Assembly: GCF_000722695.1 (NCBI RefSeq)
Contig: NZ_JPFU01000016.1
Span: forward strand, 1 to 63,892
DNA from: Streptococcus mitis
GTDB lineage: Bacteria > Bacillota > Bacilli > Lactobacillales > Streptococcaceae
Length of the DNA stretch: 63,892 nucleotides
Direction: 5' to 3'
Position 1 is the stretch's first letter. Each line of letters starts with the position of its first letter. Below the pieces are notes generated by a model. The model saw only the letters and a program-made list of their open reading frames with translations. It was not told the origin of the DNA and made no database searches. Positions 18,504 through 27,757 of the stretch are shown piece by piece. The translations under genes and the position numbers were made by a program.

Positions 18504-18511
18504 TATTCGTA
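18504..18511 (-). promoter_or_regulatory. ComX (cin) box TACGAATA
   Basis: Exact match to the streptococcal late-competence box on the minus strand, 148 bases upstream of the lipoprotein ATG. Established as the ComX/SigX recognition element; activity here is inferred. Confidence 0.6.
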
Positions 18512-18571
18512 ATCTAATAGAAAAACAGGAGATTTTCCTGTTAAAAATTTAAATTTATTTTGTGTAATCGC

Positions 18572-18601
18572 TTGCATTTTTTAAGTACAAATGGATATAA
18601 T
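18572..18601 (+). promoter_or_regulatory. Promoter of the small membrane protein
   Basis: TTGCAT (18572-18577) and TATAAT (18596-18601) with an 18-base spacer, followed by AGGAGG before the ATG at 18635. Confidence 0.6.
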
Positions 18602-18634
18602 AACATTGAAATAGAATATAGGAGGTGCATTCTT

Positions 18635-18865
18635 ATGCTAAATAAGTATTTCAAGTATCTTCCTTGGTTAATTTTGGGAGCTATTGGCTCTTATCAATCA
18701 GCCACTTACTATGCGCGAACTGCATTTGATGTCTTCTATCTGACTACAATCTTTTTGATTGTCTATATCGCTTTGTTATTTTTACATGAGAACTATCTCA
18801 AGTATCGATACAAAGACTTTTTTACTCACATGTTGAGTAATCCTAAGAGAAATAGCCATTCATAA
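18635..18865 (+). CDS. Small two-helix membrane protein, unknown function
   Basis: A 76-residue protein with two predicted membrane helices (WLILGAIGSYQSATYY and VFYLTTIFLIVYIALLFL) and a basic cytoplasmic tail (YLKYRYKDFF). The ATG at 18635 follows a strong AGGAGG; the longer upstream frame lacks a ribosome site. It has its own promoter and diverges from the lipoprotein. No family recognised. Confidence 0.72.
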   Translation: MLNKYFKYLPWLILGAIGSYQSATYYARTAFDVFYLTTIFLIVYIALLFLHENYLKYRYKDFFTHMLSNPKRNSHS

Positions 18866-18907
18866 AAATAGTCGCAACAGAAAAGCCATCTCATGATGGT
18901 ACATAAA

Positions 18908-18940
18908 GAGGTCGGGAACTTTGTCTCGACCTCGTTTTTT
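18908..18940. terminator. Terminator between convergent genes
   Basis: GAGGTCG pairs with CGACCTC, followed by GTTTTTT. Serves the small membrane protein gene and partly overlaps the last codon of the NUDIX gene. Confidence 0.75.
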
Positions 18941-19712
18941 ATTTCAATCGATAGGTTTTTCTTGGTTTCTTTTTAGGCACTCGTTTGAGTCCGACTTCTT
19001 CTACATATTCGCCGTATTTTACGAGAAAGTTATTGCTGACGATTGGTCGACCTGGATTGATGAGATTGACCAGTTCGGTTCCCTCGTAGACAGTGAACTC
19101 CTCCTCTAGCAGATAGAGGAAGGTCGGGTTCCAGTCGAGACGCCCTTGGATTCGTTTGATGGATTCTTGGATAATGGCATAATGGTCAAAAGCGAAGGCT
19201 TGCTCCTCCAGCTCGCCCCCCTCTAGGAAACATTTTCCCGTCTGAAAATCGACATCTACGAAAACGATATCCTTGGCATCGTCTCCTGCTTGAACAAGTT
19301 CTAATGCACGACTAGGCAAATAAACCAAGTGGGCAATGGTCACTGTCCAGCCCCGTGGGTCACGACCGGGGGTAGATACTGTCATCAATTGTTCAATTTT
19401 TTCTAAAGGAAGATCAAGATTGATTTCTTCTCTTACCTCACGCTGACAAGCATGTGCTGCATCTTCTCCCTTGTCCATAAAACCTCCAACCAAGGCCAAA
19501 CAGTTTTGATAAGGATGAGCCTTGCGACGAATTAATAAAAGCTTGATTTTTCCTTCGATAAAGCAGTAGGCTACCATATCCACCGTCACACTTGGTTTTT
19601 CGTATTGAGGAAGTTCCTGCTTGTAGTACCAATCCAAAAATTCCTCCTGACTTGCATGAATTTCAAAATATTCTCTTTCCGTCATCCCTGCTGTAATCAT
19701 TGTGTCCATCAT
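18939..19712 (-). CDS. NUDIX domain protein with NrtR-like C-terminus (probable NAD regulator)
   Basis: A 257-residue protein. Residues about 40-175 form a NUDIX fold with the box GGFMDKGEDAAHACQREVREE close to the G-x5-E-x7-REUxEE consensus. The C-terminal 80 residues (DWNPTFLYLLEEEFTVYEGTE) look like the winged helix of NrtR regulators, which bind ADP-ribose and control NAD genes. The intact NUDIX box means hydrolase activity is also possible. It follows pnuC by one base and is last in a nadR-pnuC-NUDIX operon, so a role in NAD salvage is well supported by context. ATG at 19712 follows GGAGG. Confidence 0.82.
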   Translation of the reverse strand: MMDTMITAGMTEREYFEIHASQEEFLDWYYKQELPQYEKPSVTVDMVAYCFIEGKIKLLLIRRKAHPYQNCLALVGGFMDKGEDAAHACQREVREEINLDLPLEKIEQLMTVSTPGRDPRGWTVTIAHLVYLPSRALELVQAGDDAKDIVFVDVDFQTGKCFLEGGELEEQAFAFDHYAIIQESIKRIQGRLDWNPTFLYLLEEEFTVYEGTELVNLINPGRPIVSNNFLVKYGEYVEEVGLKRVPKKKPRKTYRLK

Positions 19713-19713
19713 T

Positions 19714-20493
19714 TTATGCCTCCTTACGAACTGCCTTGGTCCATTGGTACCAACCTACTAGACTATTGAGTGTGTAAACCCAGTACATCCCTTGGATGTG
19801 GATATTTTCACCCCACCAGAGGTAAATACTAAAGAGATTGGTTGCAATCCAGAAAATCCATTGCTCACGGTAGAGACGAGTCATCAAGAGCTGGCCAACA
19901 CCATTGGTCGCATCGGTAACACTATCACGGAAAGGGCGAGCACTATGGATACTTTGGTAAGCCAAGCCCATACCAATCCAGATGATAGCAGTCAAGGCTA
20001 AGTACTTGAGCCAGTCAAAAACAGATAATTTCTTAGCTTCAAAGTGAGATTCTTCTGCTTTTTCTTGTTCATTGATACGATTTGATAACCAAGCATAGAG
20101 ACCAATCGGTTGCATGACAAAGAAGTAAACGGTCGTCAAAACTTCGCCATAAAAAGTTGCATTCATGGCCAAGATCAAGTAGATTGCTGAGTTAATGGCC
20201 CCAAAGAGATAATTGCTTGCACGCCCTTCTGCTACCAAGATGACACAGACAATACCAGTCCAAGATGCAAACAAGCTCATCCAGTCATGACTTTCTGTAT
20301 TTTGCGTGAATTCCAAGATCAAGGGAACACTTGACAAGGCGATGAGATACAACCACTGGAAGAGACTACGGCCTACAAAGAGATCTTTCCAGAGCAGGTG
20401 CATAATTCCTGCAAAACCGATCTTGCGGGCTTCTGCATGGACATTTTTAAAGTTTTCGATAAATTGTGTGATTTTTTCAGTTAGTTTTTTCAT
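19714..20493 (-). CDS. pnuC: Nicotinamide riboside transporter
   Basis: A 259-residue integral membrane protein of the PnuC family, with about seven helices and the family motif in NYLFGAINSAIYLILA. It imports nicotinamide riboside, which NadR then phosphorylates. It lies ten bases after nadR and one before the NUDIX gene. ATG at 20493 follows TTAGGAG. Well conserved; no oddity seen. Confidence 0.92.
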   Translation of the reverse strand: MKKLTEKITQFIENFKNVHAEARKIGFAGIMHLLWKDLFVGRSLFQWLYLIALSSVPLILEFTQNTESHDWMSLFASWTGIVCVILVAEGRASNYLFGAINSAIYLILAMNATFYGEVLTTVYFFVMQPIGLYAWLSNRINEQEKAEESHFEAKKLSVFDWLKYLALTAIIWIGMGLAYQSIHSARPFRDSVTDATNGVGQLLMTRLYREQWIFWIATNLFSIYLWWGENIHIQGMYWVYTLNSLVGWYQWTKAVRKEA

Positions 20494-20502
20494 ATTTTTC
20501 TC

Positions 20503-21561
20503 CTAATCTGCTTGGTAAATGGCGTCAATAGCCACTTTTGCTGCTTCATAATTACCTAGATAATCCTCCGCTAGATAAACTAGAGGAATGGTGGTTAAAT
20601 ATCGCTCTCTCATCTGGTCCAAATGCTGGGAAAAACTATGACGAATATGGTCTTCTGCCATAGTCATATCTCTAAATCCGTCATTGACATAGGAGCCGAC
20701 AGGCTGCACAAAGAGAATCAAGTCCCATTTCTCCTTAGCCAAGATCGAGGCAAAGAGATTATCAAAAGTCTCTCCCGATAAGTCCCCTCGATCCTCAGTC
20801 TCCATGTAATAATCATAGTAGCCCTTGGTTACTAAGGAGTTGGTGTCTGCTATCACCAGTCCCCTATTGGCATTGCTATCGATTAACTTTGAGGTCTGGT
20901 CGTACTGCCCCAAGAGCAGATAATAGTAATCCTTTGGAGTCAATTCATCATCACGGATGTTATTTTTAATCTGGTACTCACGCGCGTATTCCAGACTGAC
21001 GGGCGCATCATAATATCTGGCCAAATCTTTGGCTAGAGTGGTCTTCCCATTACTGGCACTTCCCATAATCAACACTTTCTTGGTAAACTGACGTCGGAAA
21101 GGTTGAGCGATGTATTTCCAATATTTGCTTGGATTGTCTCGAATCATAGTCGCTGAAATACCAAACTTTCTTTCTTGCAAGACAGTCTCAAAGCCACGAT
21201 TAGATAATTCTTGCTGGTAGTCTGCCTCTCCCACAAAGAAGATTAGTTCTTGCTGGTTTTCATCATAGGAAATCTCTGCTAACATCTGATTCAACCACTC
21301 CTGCCAGCCCATAGGGTAACGGGGAAGATTGGTTTCATCTAACTTGCAGACAGAGGTTAACTCATCATCCCGAAAAGCCTCTCGAATATAGCGAAACCTT
21401 TTTTGCAATGTTAAACCTACCTGCTCCCCTCGGTCTCCCTCGTAGCCTGAAACGACTATCCAGACCTGGTCACACTGTCGCTTGGCTCGCTGAATCAGAT
21501 CGATATGACCTTGATGAAGCGGAGCAAAGGTTCCAAATACCACTGCTGTTTTCTTTTTCAT
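20503..21561 (-). CDS. nadR: Bifunctional NMN adenylyltransferase / ribosylnicotinamide kinase
   Basis: Converts nicotinamide riboside to NMN and NMN to NAD. The N-terminal adenylyltransferase has FGTFAPLHQGHIDLI with the HxGH motif (His16, His19). The C-terminal kinase has a P-loop GSASNGKTTLAKDL near residue 165. At 352 residues it lacks the N-terminal repressor HTH of enterobacterial NadR, as is usual in Firmicutes. First gene of its operon with a SigA promoter upstream. The salvage-only layout fits streptococci, which cannot make NAD de novo. Confidence 0.93.
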   Translation of the reverse strand: MKKKTAVVFGTFAPLHQGHIDLIQRAKRQCDQVWIVVSGYEGDRGEQVGLTLQKRFRYIREAFRDDELTSVCKLDETNLPRYPMGWQEWLNQMLAEISYDENQQELIFFVGEADYQQELSNRGFETVLQERKFGISATMIRDNPSKYWKYIAQPFRRQFTKKVLIMGSASNGKTTLAKDLARYYDAPVSLEYAREYQIKNNIRDDELTPKDYYYLLLGQYDQTSKLIDSNANRGLVIADTNSLVTKGYYDYYMETEDRGDLSGETFDNLFASILAKEKWDLILFVQPVGSYVNDGFRDMTMAEDHIRHSFSQHLDQMRERYLTTIPLVYLAEDYLGNYEAAKVAIDAIYQAD

Positions 21562-21611
21562 AAACGTATAACCTTTTTATATTTTTTGATATTTTCATGA
21601 TATATATTTTT

Positions 21612-21639
21612 ATTATAAACTATATTTTTGTTTTGTCAA
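21612..21639 (-). promoter_or_regulatory. nadR operon promoter
   Basis: TTGACA (21634-21639) and TATAAT (21612-21617) on the minus strand, 16-base spacer. The leader has repeated ATATCA elements (around 21585-21602) that could be an operator; not assigned. Confidence 0.65.
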
Positions 21640-21671
21640 TAGTTTTTTATTATTTTTTATAAAAAACTAGC

Positions 21672-21703
21672 AAAAAAGAGAACCAAGATTGCTCCTGATT
21701 CTC
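21672..21703 (-). terminator. clpC terminator
   Basis: GAGAATCA...TGGTTCTC stem on the minus strand followed by TTTTTT, right after the clpC stop. Confidence 0.75.
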
Positions 21704-21708
21704 CATTT

Positions 21709-24141
21709 TTATGCAATATCAAATTTTAACTGGCCTGCTTTGACACCAATCTTAAGTGTACTACCTGCCACTAATTCTCCCTTAAGAAGAAGTTCTGCCA
21801 ACTTGTCTTCCACTTCTGTTTGCAGGGTTCTGCGAAGTGGACGAGCTCCCATCTCTGGATCATATCCTTGATTTGCCAACAATTTCAGTGCTGAAGCTTG
21901 TAATTTCAAGTCAATGCCTTTTTCAGCCAAACTTGCCACTAAAGGTTTAACCATAATCTTCACTACTTCCTGCATATGGTCGCTAGACAGGCTATGGAAG
22001 ACCACCTTTTCATCAATACGGTTGATAAACTCAGGTCTATAAGCCTTTTTCAACTCTTCAAACATGCGTTTTTCCATATTCTCTTGGTCAAAACGAATAT
22101 CCTTGGCCCCAAAACCAACAGTCTTATCATCACGAAGGGCTGTCGCACCAAGGTTTGACGTCATGATGATAATGGTATTTGAAAAGTCAACCTTGCGTCC
22201 CTTACTATCTGTCAAAACACCATCGTCCAGAACCTGCAAGAGGACATTAAAGATGTCTGGGTGGGCCTTTTCTACTTCGTCAAAGAGGAGAACGGAATAA
22301 GGTTTGTTGCGAACCTTCTCGGTCAACTCCCCACCTTCTTCGTAGCCCACATAACCCGGAGGAGCTCCGTTGAGACGACTGGCTGCGAATTTCTCCATAT
22401 ACTCACTCATATCAAAGCGGATAAGGGCTGATTCGTCATCAAAAAGAACTTCTGCTAGAGCCTTAGCCAATTCGGTCTTCCCGACACCTGTAGGCCCTAG
22501 GAACATAAAGGAACCAATCGGACGCTTGTGACTGCGAATCCCTGACTGGTTGCGACGAATGGCACGGCTAATACTTGAAACAGCTTGATTTTGACCGATG
22601 ACACGTTTGTGCAGTTCAGCTTCCAAGTTCAAGTATTTCTTAGCATCTGTTTGCGTCAGTTTTTGAACTGGAATACCTGACAAGCGACTCAAGGTGGTCA
22701 AAATATCAGACTCTGTCACCAAGTCTTTATAGACAGGCACTTCCTCTTCTTTTACGATTAGCTGGGCTGCCTGTTTCCACTTACCATCCATCAAGGCCTT
22801 GTCAGCTGAACTCAAGCCAGAATCGTCTGCTTTCACATGCTTAGCCTTATTTTGCACTGTTGCTGCCGCTTCATCTAAGAGGTCGATAGCAGAGTCTGGC
22901 AAGTGACGACTAGTCAAGTAACGATGGGCCATCTTAACCGCTGTTTCAACCGCTTCATCTGTGATTTGCACACGGTGATGCTTCTCATAAGTCGCCTTCA
23001 AGCCTTGTAAAATGGTCATGCTGTCTGCCACACTTGGTTCTTCAATCGTCACTTTGGCGAAACGACGAGAAAGGGCTGCATCTTTTTCGATATGTTTTTG
23101 GTATTCTTCCTGAGTGGTCGCACCAACCGTTCTCAAAGTTCCACGCGCCAAGGCTGGTTTCAAGATATTGGCTGCATCCAGAGTTGAATCAATCCCACTA
23201 CCAGAACCCATGATAGTATGAAGTTCATCGATAAAGAGGATGACTTGGCCATCTTCTTCAATATCCTTGATGATATTGTTCATGCGCTCTTCAAAATCAC
23301 CACGGAAACGTGTCCCAGCGACAACATTCATCAAATCAAGCTCTAACACGCGCATCTTAGCCATTTCCGCAGGTACATCACCACTAGCAATACGCTGGGC
23401 GAGCCCAAGCGCCAAGGCTGTTTTCCCGACACCAGCATCACCAACCAAGACAGGATTATTCTTGGTTTTACGGCTCAAGATTTGAATCATACGCGAGATT
23501 TCCTTATCCCGACCGATGACTGGTTCCAACTTGCCAGAACGCGCTTGCTCTGTCAAATCATGCGTATAGTCCTCGAGACCACCACTCGGAGTCTGGGGCA
23601 TGCCCATCATGTTAGCCATAGAATTTTGCTTATCAGCTACTGTACGATGGCGTTGGCGTAAAGCCTTGAGATCTTCACGAGTCCAGCCTGCACGTTCTTC
23701 CAGATTTCGACGAAGGGCAGCAATCTTGACCTGATCTTTCTTATCTTCATAAGAAAAACCAGCTCTCTCCAAGATACGAGTCGCCAAGGCATTGCCATCA
23801 TGCAAAATCGCGTAAAGGACATGCTCTGTCCCTAGCACCTTAGCATGGACCACTGACGCTACATACTCTGCTTCGTCAAAAAGAACCTGCAAACGATGGG
23901 AGAACGGCAATTCCGTAAAGGTTTCATCCTGGCTATAGTCCGTTTCAGTCAGTTCCAAAGCCACCTCTTCTAAACGATCCATCTCATATGGATAATCATT
24001 TAAAGTCGCCCCTGCCACACTATAACTGTGATTGGACATGGCAATCAACAAGTGCCAAGACTCTAGGTAACGAGCTCCAAAATGGCCAGCAACCATGTAG
24101 GCACTTTCGATACATTCATTCAATGCTTTTGAATAGTTCAT
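21709..24141 (-). CDS. clpC: ATP-dependent Clp protease ATP-binding subunit
   Basis: Hsp100 unfoldase that feeds proteins to ClpP. The 810-residue protein has a Clp_N repeat region (1-140), a first AAA domain with Walker [14 protein letters not shown] and Walker [17 protein letters not shown], a mid-region, and a second AAA domain with [14 protein letters not shown] and [12 protein letters not shown]. The C-terminal domain ends FDIA. It lies one base after ctsR and is part of the CtsR heat-shock regulon through the box upstream of ctsR. Confidence 0.95.
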   Translation of the reverse strand: MNYSKALNECIESAYMVAGHFGARYLESWHLLIAMSNHSYSVAGATLNDYPYEMDRLEEVALELTETDYSQDETFTELPFSHRLQVLFDEAEYVASVVHAKVLGTEHVLYAILHDGNALATRILERAGFSYEDKKDQVKIAALRRNLEERAGWTREDLKALRQRHRTVADKQNSMANMMGMPQTPSGGLEDYTHDLTEQARSGKLEPVIGRDKEISRMIQILSRKTKNNPVLVGDAGVGKTALALGLAQRIASGDVPAEMAKMRVLELDLMNVVAGTRFRGDFEERMNNIIKDIEEDGQVILFIDELHTIMGSGSGIDSTLDAANILKPALARGTLRTVGATTQEEYQKHIEKDAALSRRFAKVTIEEPSVADSMTILQGLKATYEKHHRVQITDEAVETAVKMAHRYLTSRHLPDSAIDLLDEAAATVQNKAKHVKADDSGLSSADKALMDGKWKQAAQLIVKEEEVPVYKDLVTESDILTTLSRLSGIPVQKLTQTDAKKYLNLEAELHKRVIGQNQAVSSISRAIRRNQSGIRSHKRPIGSFMFLGPTGVGKTELAKALAEVLFDDESALIRFDMSEYMEKFAASRLNGAPPGYVGYEEGGELTEKVRNKPYSVLLFDEVEKAHPDIFNVLLQVLDDGVLTDSKGRKVDFSNTIIIMTSNLGATALRDDKTVGFGAKDIRFDQENMEKRMFEELKKAYRPEFINRIDEKVVFHSLSSDHMQEVVKIMVKPLVASLAEKGIDLKLQASALKLLANQGYDPEMGARPLRRTLQTEVEDKLAELLLKGELVAGSTLKIGVKAGQLKFDIA

Positions 24142-24142
24142 C

Positions 24143-24601
24143 TTACTTCCCTTTTCTATCTACCTCTTGTATAACCTGTCGTAGCATATTAGCTCGAAGG
24201 ACTGGAGCTTCTTCTCCTAGAACGCGATCCAAAGCTACTGCCATCAGCAAATTCATCTCCTGCTTGGTCATCAATTCCTGCTCAACCAAAAGTTGCAGAA
24301 TATCCTCATAAATTTCTTGACTGACTCGCTCACCAATCGAGTAAAGCAGCTCCCTGAGCATTTCATGATGACTAGAAAACTCAATCCGTCCTATGCGAAT
24401 GTAGCCTCCGCCACCACGCTTACTTTCAACCAAGTAGCCTCTACTTTCCGTAAAGCGTGTCTTGATCACGTAGTTAATCTGACTAGGAACAACTTGGAAG
24501 GTATCTGCCAACTGACTCCGTTGCAACTCCACAATACCAGATTGATCTAAAATTGCCTTGATGTAGGCCTCAATATGATCCGATGTATTTTTAAATCTCA
24601 T
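24143..24601 (-). CDS. ctsR: Transcriptional repressor CtsR
   Basis: Class III heat-shock repressor of clp genes. The 152-residue protein has the N-terminal winged HTH (ADTFQVVPSQINYVIKTRFT) with the glycine-rich wing VESKRGGGGYIRI that senses heat. Autoregulated: a CtsR heptad repeat sits between its -10 and its ATG. Co-transcribed with clpC. Confidence 0.95.
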   Translation of the reverse strand: MRFKNTSDHIEAYIKAILDQSGIVELQRSQLADTFQVVPSQINYVIKTRFTESRGYLVESKRGGGGYIRIGRIEFSSHHEMLRELLYSIGERVSQEIYEDILQLLVEQELMTKQEMNLLMAVALDRVLGEEAPVLRANMLRQVIQEVDRKGK

Positions 24602-24626
24602 TACAAACCCACCTCTCTCTTTGAAC

Positions 24627-24649
24627 CTTGACTATCTTTGACTATTATA
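24627..24649 (-). promoter_or_regulatory. CtsR operator and -10 of the ctsR-clpC operon
   Basis: On the minus strand TATAAT (24644-24649) is followed directly by AGTCAAA-GAT-AGTCAAG (24627-24643), a near-perfect CtsR direct heptad repeat. A third partial heptad, GTTCAAA, follows. Confidence 0.85.
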
Positions 24650-24673
24650 CCGAAATTTTCTCATTTTTAAAAG

Positions 24674-24714
24674 AAAAAGGGCGCTGGTAAAGGATAATCT
24701 TCACCAACTCCCTA
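24674..24714 (-). terminator. Terminator of the thiamine-precursor transporter operon
   Basis: GGGAGTTGGTGAAG ... ACCAGCGCCC stem on the minus strand followed by TTTTTC, just after the ATPase gene. Confidence 0.75.
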
Positions 24715-24719
24715 TTTTT

Positions 24720-25448
24720 TTACTTATCTAAGCCTAATTCTGCCAATATTTGACGTTTGTAGGCAATCTTTTGGACTTCCTTGTCCTCATCTCCCGACCA
24801 ATCTAGTTTAATTTCTGAAACAATCTGCCCGGGGCGGTTTTTCAAGATATAGATGCGGTCGCTGAGATTGAGGGCCTCCTCGATACTATGCGTGATGATT
24901 AAGGTTGTTAGATGCAACTGCCTGTGAATCTCAAGGTACCAAGCGTGGAGTTCCATCTTGGTCATCTCATCCAAGGCGCTGAAGGCCTCGTCTAAGAGAA
25001 AGAGTTTGTGCCCGAAAAGGTAGGTTCGAAGCAAGGCTACACGCTGGCGCATCCCACCACTAAGTTCATGAGGATACTTGTCCCGTACAGCTGTCAACTG
25101 GAAGGTCGCAAGGATTTCATCCGCTTGGGCAATAGCTTCCGCCTTATCCACTTTTTGAATCAAGAGGGGCAGAATAATATTGCCTAGCACAGTCTTGTGC
25201 TCCAAGAGCAGATCCTTTTGCAACATATAACTCACGCGCCCCTTAGGATTTTCTTCACCATCCAGAACAATTCGCCCTGACTGAACTTCTAAAATCCCAG
25301 CGATTAGGTTAAAGAGGGTGGTTTTTCCAACACCACTTGGACCTAAGATAGAAACCACTTCACCTGAAGTCACCTGCAGGTTGATACCCTCTAAAATCCT
25401 ATCTTGTCCGTAGGCATAACTAACGTGTTCTAGTCTAATTTCTGTCAT
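24720..25448 (-). CDS. thiZ: ABC transporter ATPase for thiamine precursor uptake
   Basis: A 242-residue nitrate/sulfonate/HMP-type ATPase. Walker A GPSGVGKTTL is near residue 37, the signature ELSGGMRQRVALLRT near 126, and Walker B LFLLDEAFSALDE near 150. Last gene of the operon led by a TPP riboswitch; its start overlaps the binding-protein stop by one base. It energises the permease and the THI5-like binding protein, very likely importing the thiamine pyrimidine HMP or a relative. Confidence 0.88.
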   Translation of the reverse strand: MTEIRLEHVSYAYGQDRILEGINLQVTSGEVVSILGPSGVGKTTLFNLIAGILEVQSGRIVLDGEENPKGRVSYMLQKDLLLEHKTVLGNIILPLLIQKVDKAEAIAQADEILATFQLTAVRDKYPHELSGGMRQRVALLRTYLFGHKLFLLDEAFSALDEMTKMELHAWYLEIHRQLHLTTLIITHSIEEALNLSDRIYILKNRPGQIVSEIKLDWSGDEDKEVQKIAYKRQILAELGLDK

Positions 25449-26455
25449 TATTTCACAAAATCGTTAGTGAAGCCTTTGTCTGTCAAATCTTCTTTAAGGA
25501 TACCATTTTCTTTATCCCATTTGTAGAAGGCATTCCAGCGAGCTGCATCAAATTGACCCCACTTTTCCTTGTCGCTTGCGTATTCTTTTGACAAGTATTT
25601 TTGAGATTCGATGACAAAGTCACGTTTTTCCTGAAGTTCAGGTGCATTCTTGATGAGGATATCTGCTGCTTCCTCTGGATGCTCCATGGCATATTGGTAG
25701 CCTTTTTTGATAGCTTGGATGACTTTACGAGCTTCTTCTTTATTGTCTTTCAGATAGTCGTTGTTTGCGATGATAACTGGTGAATAGTAGTCAAACTCCT
25801 TGACGTAGTCTTTCAAGTACATAAAGTTAGCCTCTACGCCTTGAGATTTAGCAAGGATACCATCCCAACCGTAGTAAATCCAAGCAGTGTCAAAGACCCC
25901 ATTGGCAATCGGTGTGATAGAGTTTGAGTCGTTATTTGGTACTTTTTCAACCTTCTCAAAGTCCCCACCTTGTGATTCTACCAAGGTTTTCAACATAGCA
26001 AGTTCAGTTGGGTCATTCCAAGTTCCGTATTTCTTACCAACCAAGTCCTTTGGACTGCTTACATTGTCAGATTTACGAGAAATAATTCCTGATGTATTGT
26101 GTTCAACAATAGCTGCAACGGCAGTAATTCCTGCACCTTTTTCTAACTTCTTAGCCATGTAGTCTTGGAAATACACTGCAAATGGCGCCTTACCATTGAT
26201 CACCAAGTCAGAAGAGCTTTCTTCTGGTGGCAGTTTCAAATCAACATCCACTCCAGCTTCTTTGAAATAACCTTTTTCCTTGGCAACATAAAGTCCAGTG
26301 TGGTTGGTATTTGGCGTCCAGTCTAGGATAAAATCAATCTTCTTGAGTTCTGCTTCCTTATTGTCCTTAGAAGCAGTCCCTTGACCACAAGCCACAAGCA
26401 CAACAGCTACAAAAGCTGTTACAAGCGTTAAAAACACTTTCCATGTTTTTTTCAT
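25448..26455 (-). CDS. thiY: NMT1/THI5-like substrate-binding lipoprotein (thiamine precursor)
   Basis: A 335-residue extracellular binding protein anchored by a lipobox (VAVVLVACGQG). The mature part has the NMT1/THI5 features DFILDWTPNTNHTGLYVAKEKGYF at its start and a typical type-2 periplasmic binding fold. Homologues bind HMP or formylaminopyrimidine. The ATG at 26455 follows AGAGGAAAT and gives a proper signal peptide; the longer frame would not. The TPP riboswitch upstream of the operon supports the thiamine role. Confidence 0.88.
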   Translation of the reverse strand: MKKTWKVFLTLVTAFVAVVLVACGQGTASKDNKEAELKKIDFILDWTPNTNHTGLYVAKEKGYFKEAGVDVDLKLPPEESSSDLVINGKAPFAVYFQDYMAKKLEKGAGITAVAAIVEHNTSGIISRKSDNVSSPKDLVGKKYGTWNDPTELAMLKTLVESQGGDFEKVEKVPNNDSNSITPIANGVFDTAWIYYGWDGILAKSQGVEANFMYLKDYVKEFDYYSPVIIANNDYLKDNKEEARKVIQAIKKGYQYAMEHPEEAADILIKNAPELQEKRDFVIESQKYLSKEYASDKEKWGQFDAARWNAFYKWDKENGILKEDLTDKGFTNDFVK

Positions 26456-26492
26456 TTTGATTTCCTCTTTTCTTTTTTGAAACATTCTACTT

Positions 26493-27251
26493 CTACGAAC
26501 GTTTCCATTTAATAACATATTTTTCACTAATATCGACCAATTTCATACCCAAAAGACTGATAATCGATACCAGAATAATAATAGCAAACATGGTATCATA
26601 CTGAAACAGTTTCTTGGACTGAATCATATAAACACCAAGACCCTCAAAGCCTCCTAGCCACTCAGATACCACTGTTGTGATGAAAGCGTAGGAAACACTG
26701 ACCCTCAGACCTGCATAAAAGTAAGGCAGGCTGACTGGAATTTTAAAATGCCAAAGGATTTGCCAATGCTTGGCCCGCATCAGACTAAACAAGGTCAGCA
26801 TATCCTTGTCACAATGCCTAAAACCGTCCAAAATGCTGACGATGATAGGAAAGGTTGTCGTCAGGATAATCAAGACAATCTTGGGCAAAATCCCATAACC
26901 GAGCCACAAGACCAGAATAGGAGCTATTGCAATGGTCGGAATAGTCTGAACGACCACCATCATAGGGTAAATCAGGTCATTGAGCCAAGTCAAACTGTCC
27001 ATAAGCACAGCCATGAAACAGGCAGTCAAGACTCCCAAAACCAGCCCCAGTAAAGCCACTCTCAAGGTCGCCCAGCTATGGTGCCAGAGAAATTCTCTGT
27101 CACGAACAAAGGCCTGGAGAATTTCAAGAGGTGTCGGCAGGATAAACTTGGGGAGCAGTTTAAGAAAACCTGCTAACTGCCAGATTGACAAGACTCCGAG
27201 AAAGCCCAATAGACTAATGTGTCGTCTCAGTATACTTTTCAAGTTTCTCAT
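26493..27251 (-). CDS. thiX: ABC transporter permease for thiamine precursor uptake
   Basis: A 252-residue membrane permease of the BPD_transp_1 type, with about six helices and the cytoplasmic loop motif FPIIVSILDGFRHCDKDML matching the EAA region. It overlaps the thiamine-binding-domain gene upstream, and its operon partners are the binding lipoprotein and ATPase. Start taken as ATG 27251; a TTG at 27254 is nearly as good and both are some distance from AGGAGAG. Confidence 0.86.
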   Translation of the reverse strand: MRNLKSILRRHISLLGFLGVLSIWQLAGFLKLLPKFILPTPLEILQAFVRDREFLWHHSWATLRVALLGLVLGVLTACFMAVLMDSLTWLNDLIYPMMVVVQTIPTIAIAPILVLWLGYGILPKIVLIILTTTFPIIVSILDGFRHCDKDMLTLFSLMRAKHWQILWHFKIPVSLPYFYAGLRVSVSYAFITTVVSEWLGGFEGLGVYMIQSKKLFQYDTMFAIIILVSIISLLGMKLVDISEKYVIKWKRS

Positions 27252-27504
27252 CAATACTTAAAATCTCTCCTACATTTATTTTGACATTGGCAAAGACATT
27301 ATCTGCCTCCTGCCCAGCCACTTCTAGCGATTCTTTAAGAATGCGCATGAGCTCAGCAAACTCCCCTTCCAAGACCGTTTCAAATGGTGTCACTACCATG
27401 GTCACTTCTTGAGCTTGCAGATAAGCAATAACCTGATCGATAACAGCTATCCGATCAATCCCCTGTGATAGGGGTAAAACTTGCAAGGCAATGCTTGCTT
27501 TCAT
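27214..27504 (-). CDS. Thiamine-binding domain protein (MTH1187/YkoF superfamily)
   Basis: A 96-residue ferredoxin-like protein. The pattern SIALQVLPLSQG at the start and TPFETVLEGEFAELM in the middle is that of the small DUF77/YkoF-type proteins that bind thiamine or HMP in the cytosol. It is first in the operon, directly after the TPP riboswitch. The ATG at 27504 follows GAGGAGGTTGTT. A role as a cytoplasmic buffer or sensor of the imported pyrimidine is inferred. Confidence 0.8.
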   Translation of the reverse strand: MKASIALQVLPLSQGIDRIAVIDQVIAYLQAQEVTMVVTPFETVLEGEFAELMRILKESLEVAGQEADNVFANVKINVGEILSIDEKLEKYTETTH

Positions 27505-27540
27505 AACAACCTCCTCTTCTCGTTTTCCTTTGACAAAAAG

Positions 27541-27569
27541 AAAAACCTTTACCATATATGGAAAAGGTG
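27541..27569 (-). terminator. Riboswitch expression platform (intrinsic terminator)
   Basis: ACCTTTTCCATATATGGTAAAGGT on the minus strand is a near-perfect palindrome followed by TTTTTC, between the TPP aptamer and the first gene. Binding of TPP would favour this terminator. Confidence 0.75.
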
Positions 27570-27584
27570 CAGAATTAGACTAAG

Positions 27585-27667
<83 letters not shown>

Positions 27668-27757
27668 TATTATATGGACATATGATAGCGCAAAACAAAA
27701 AAAAGTCAAGGAAACTGCTTACAGAAAAGAGCAGGAAAAATTTCCTACTCCCATTTT

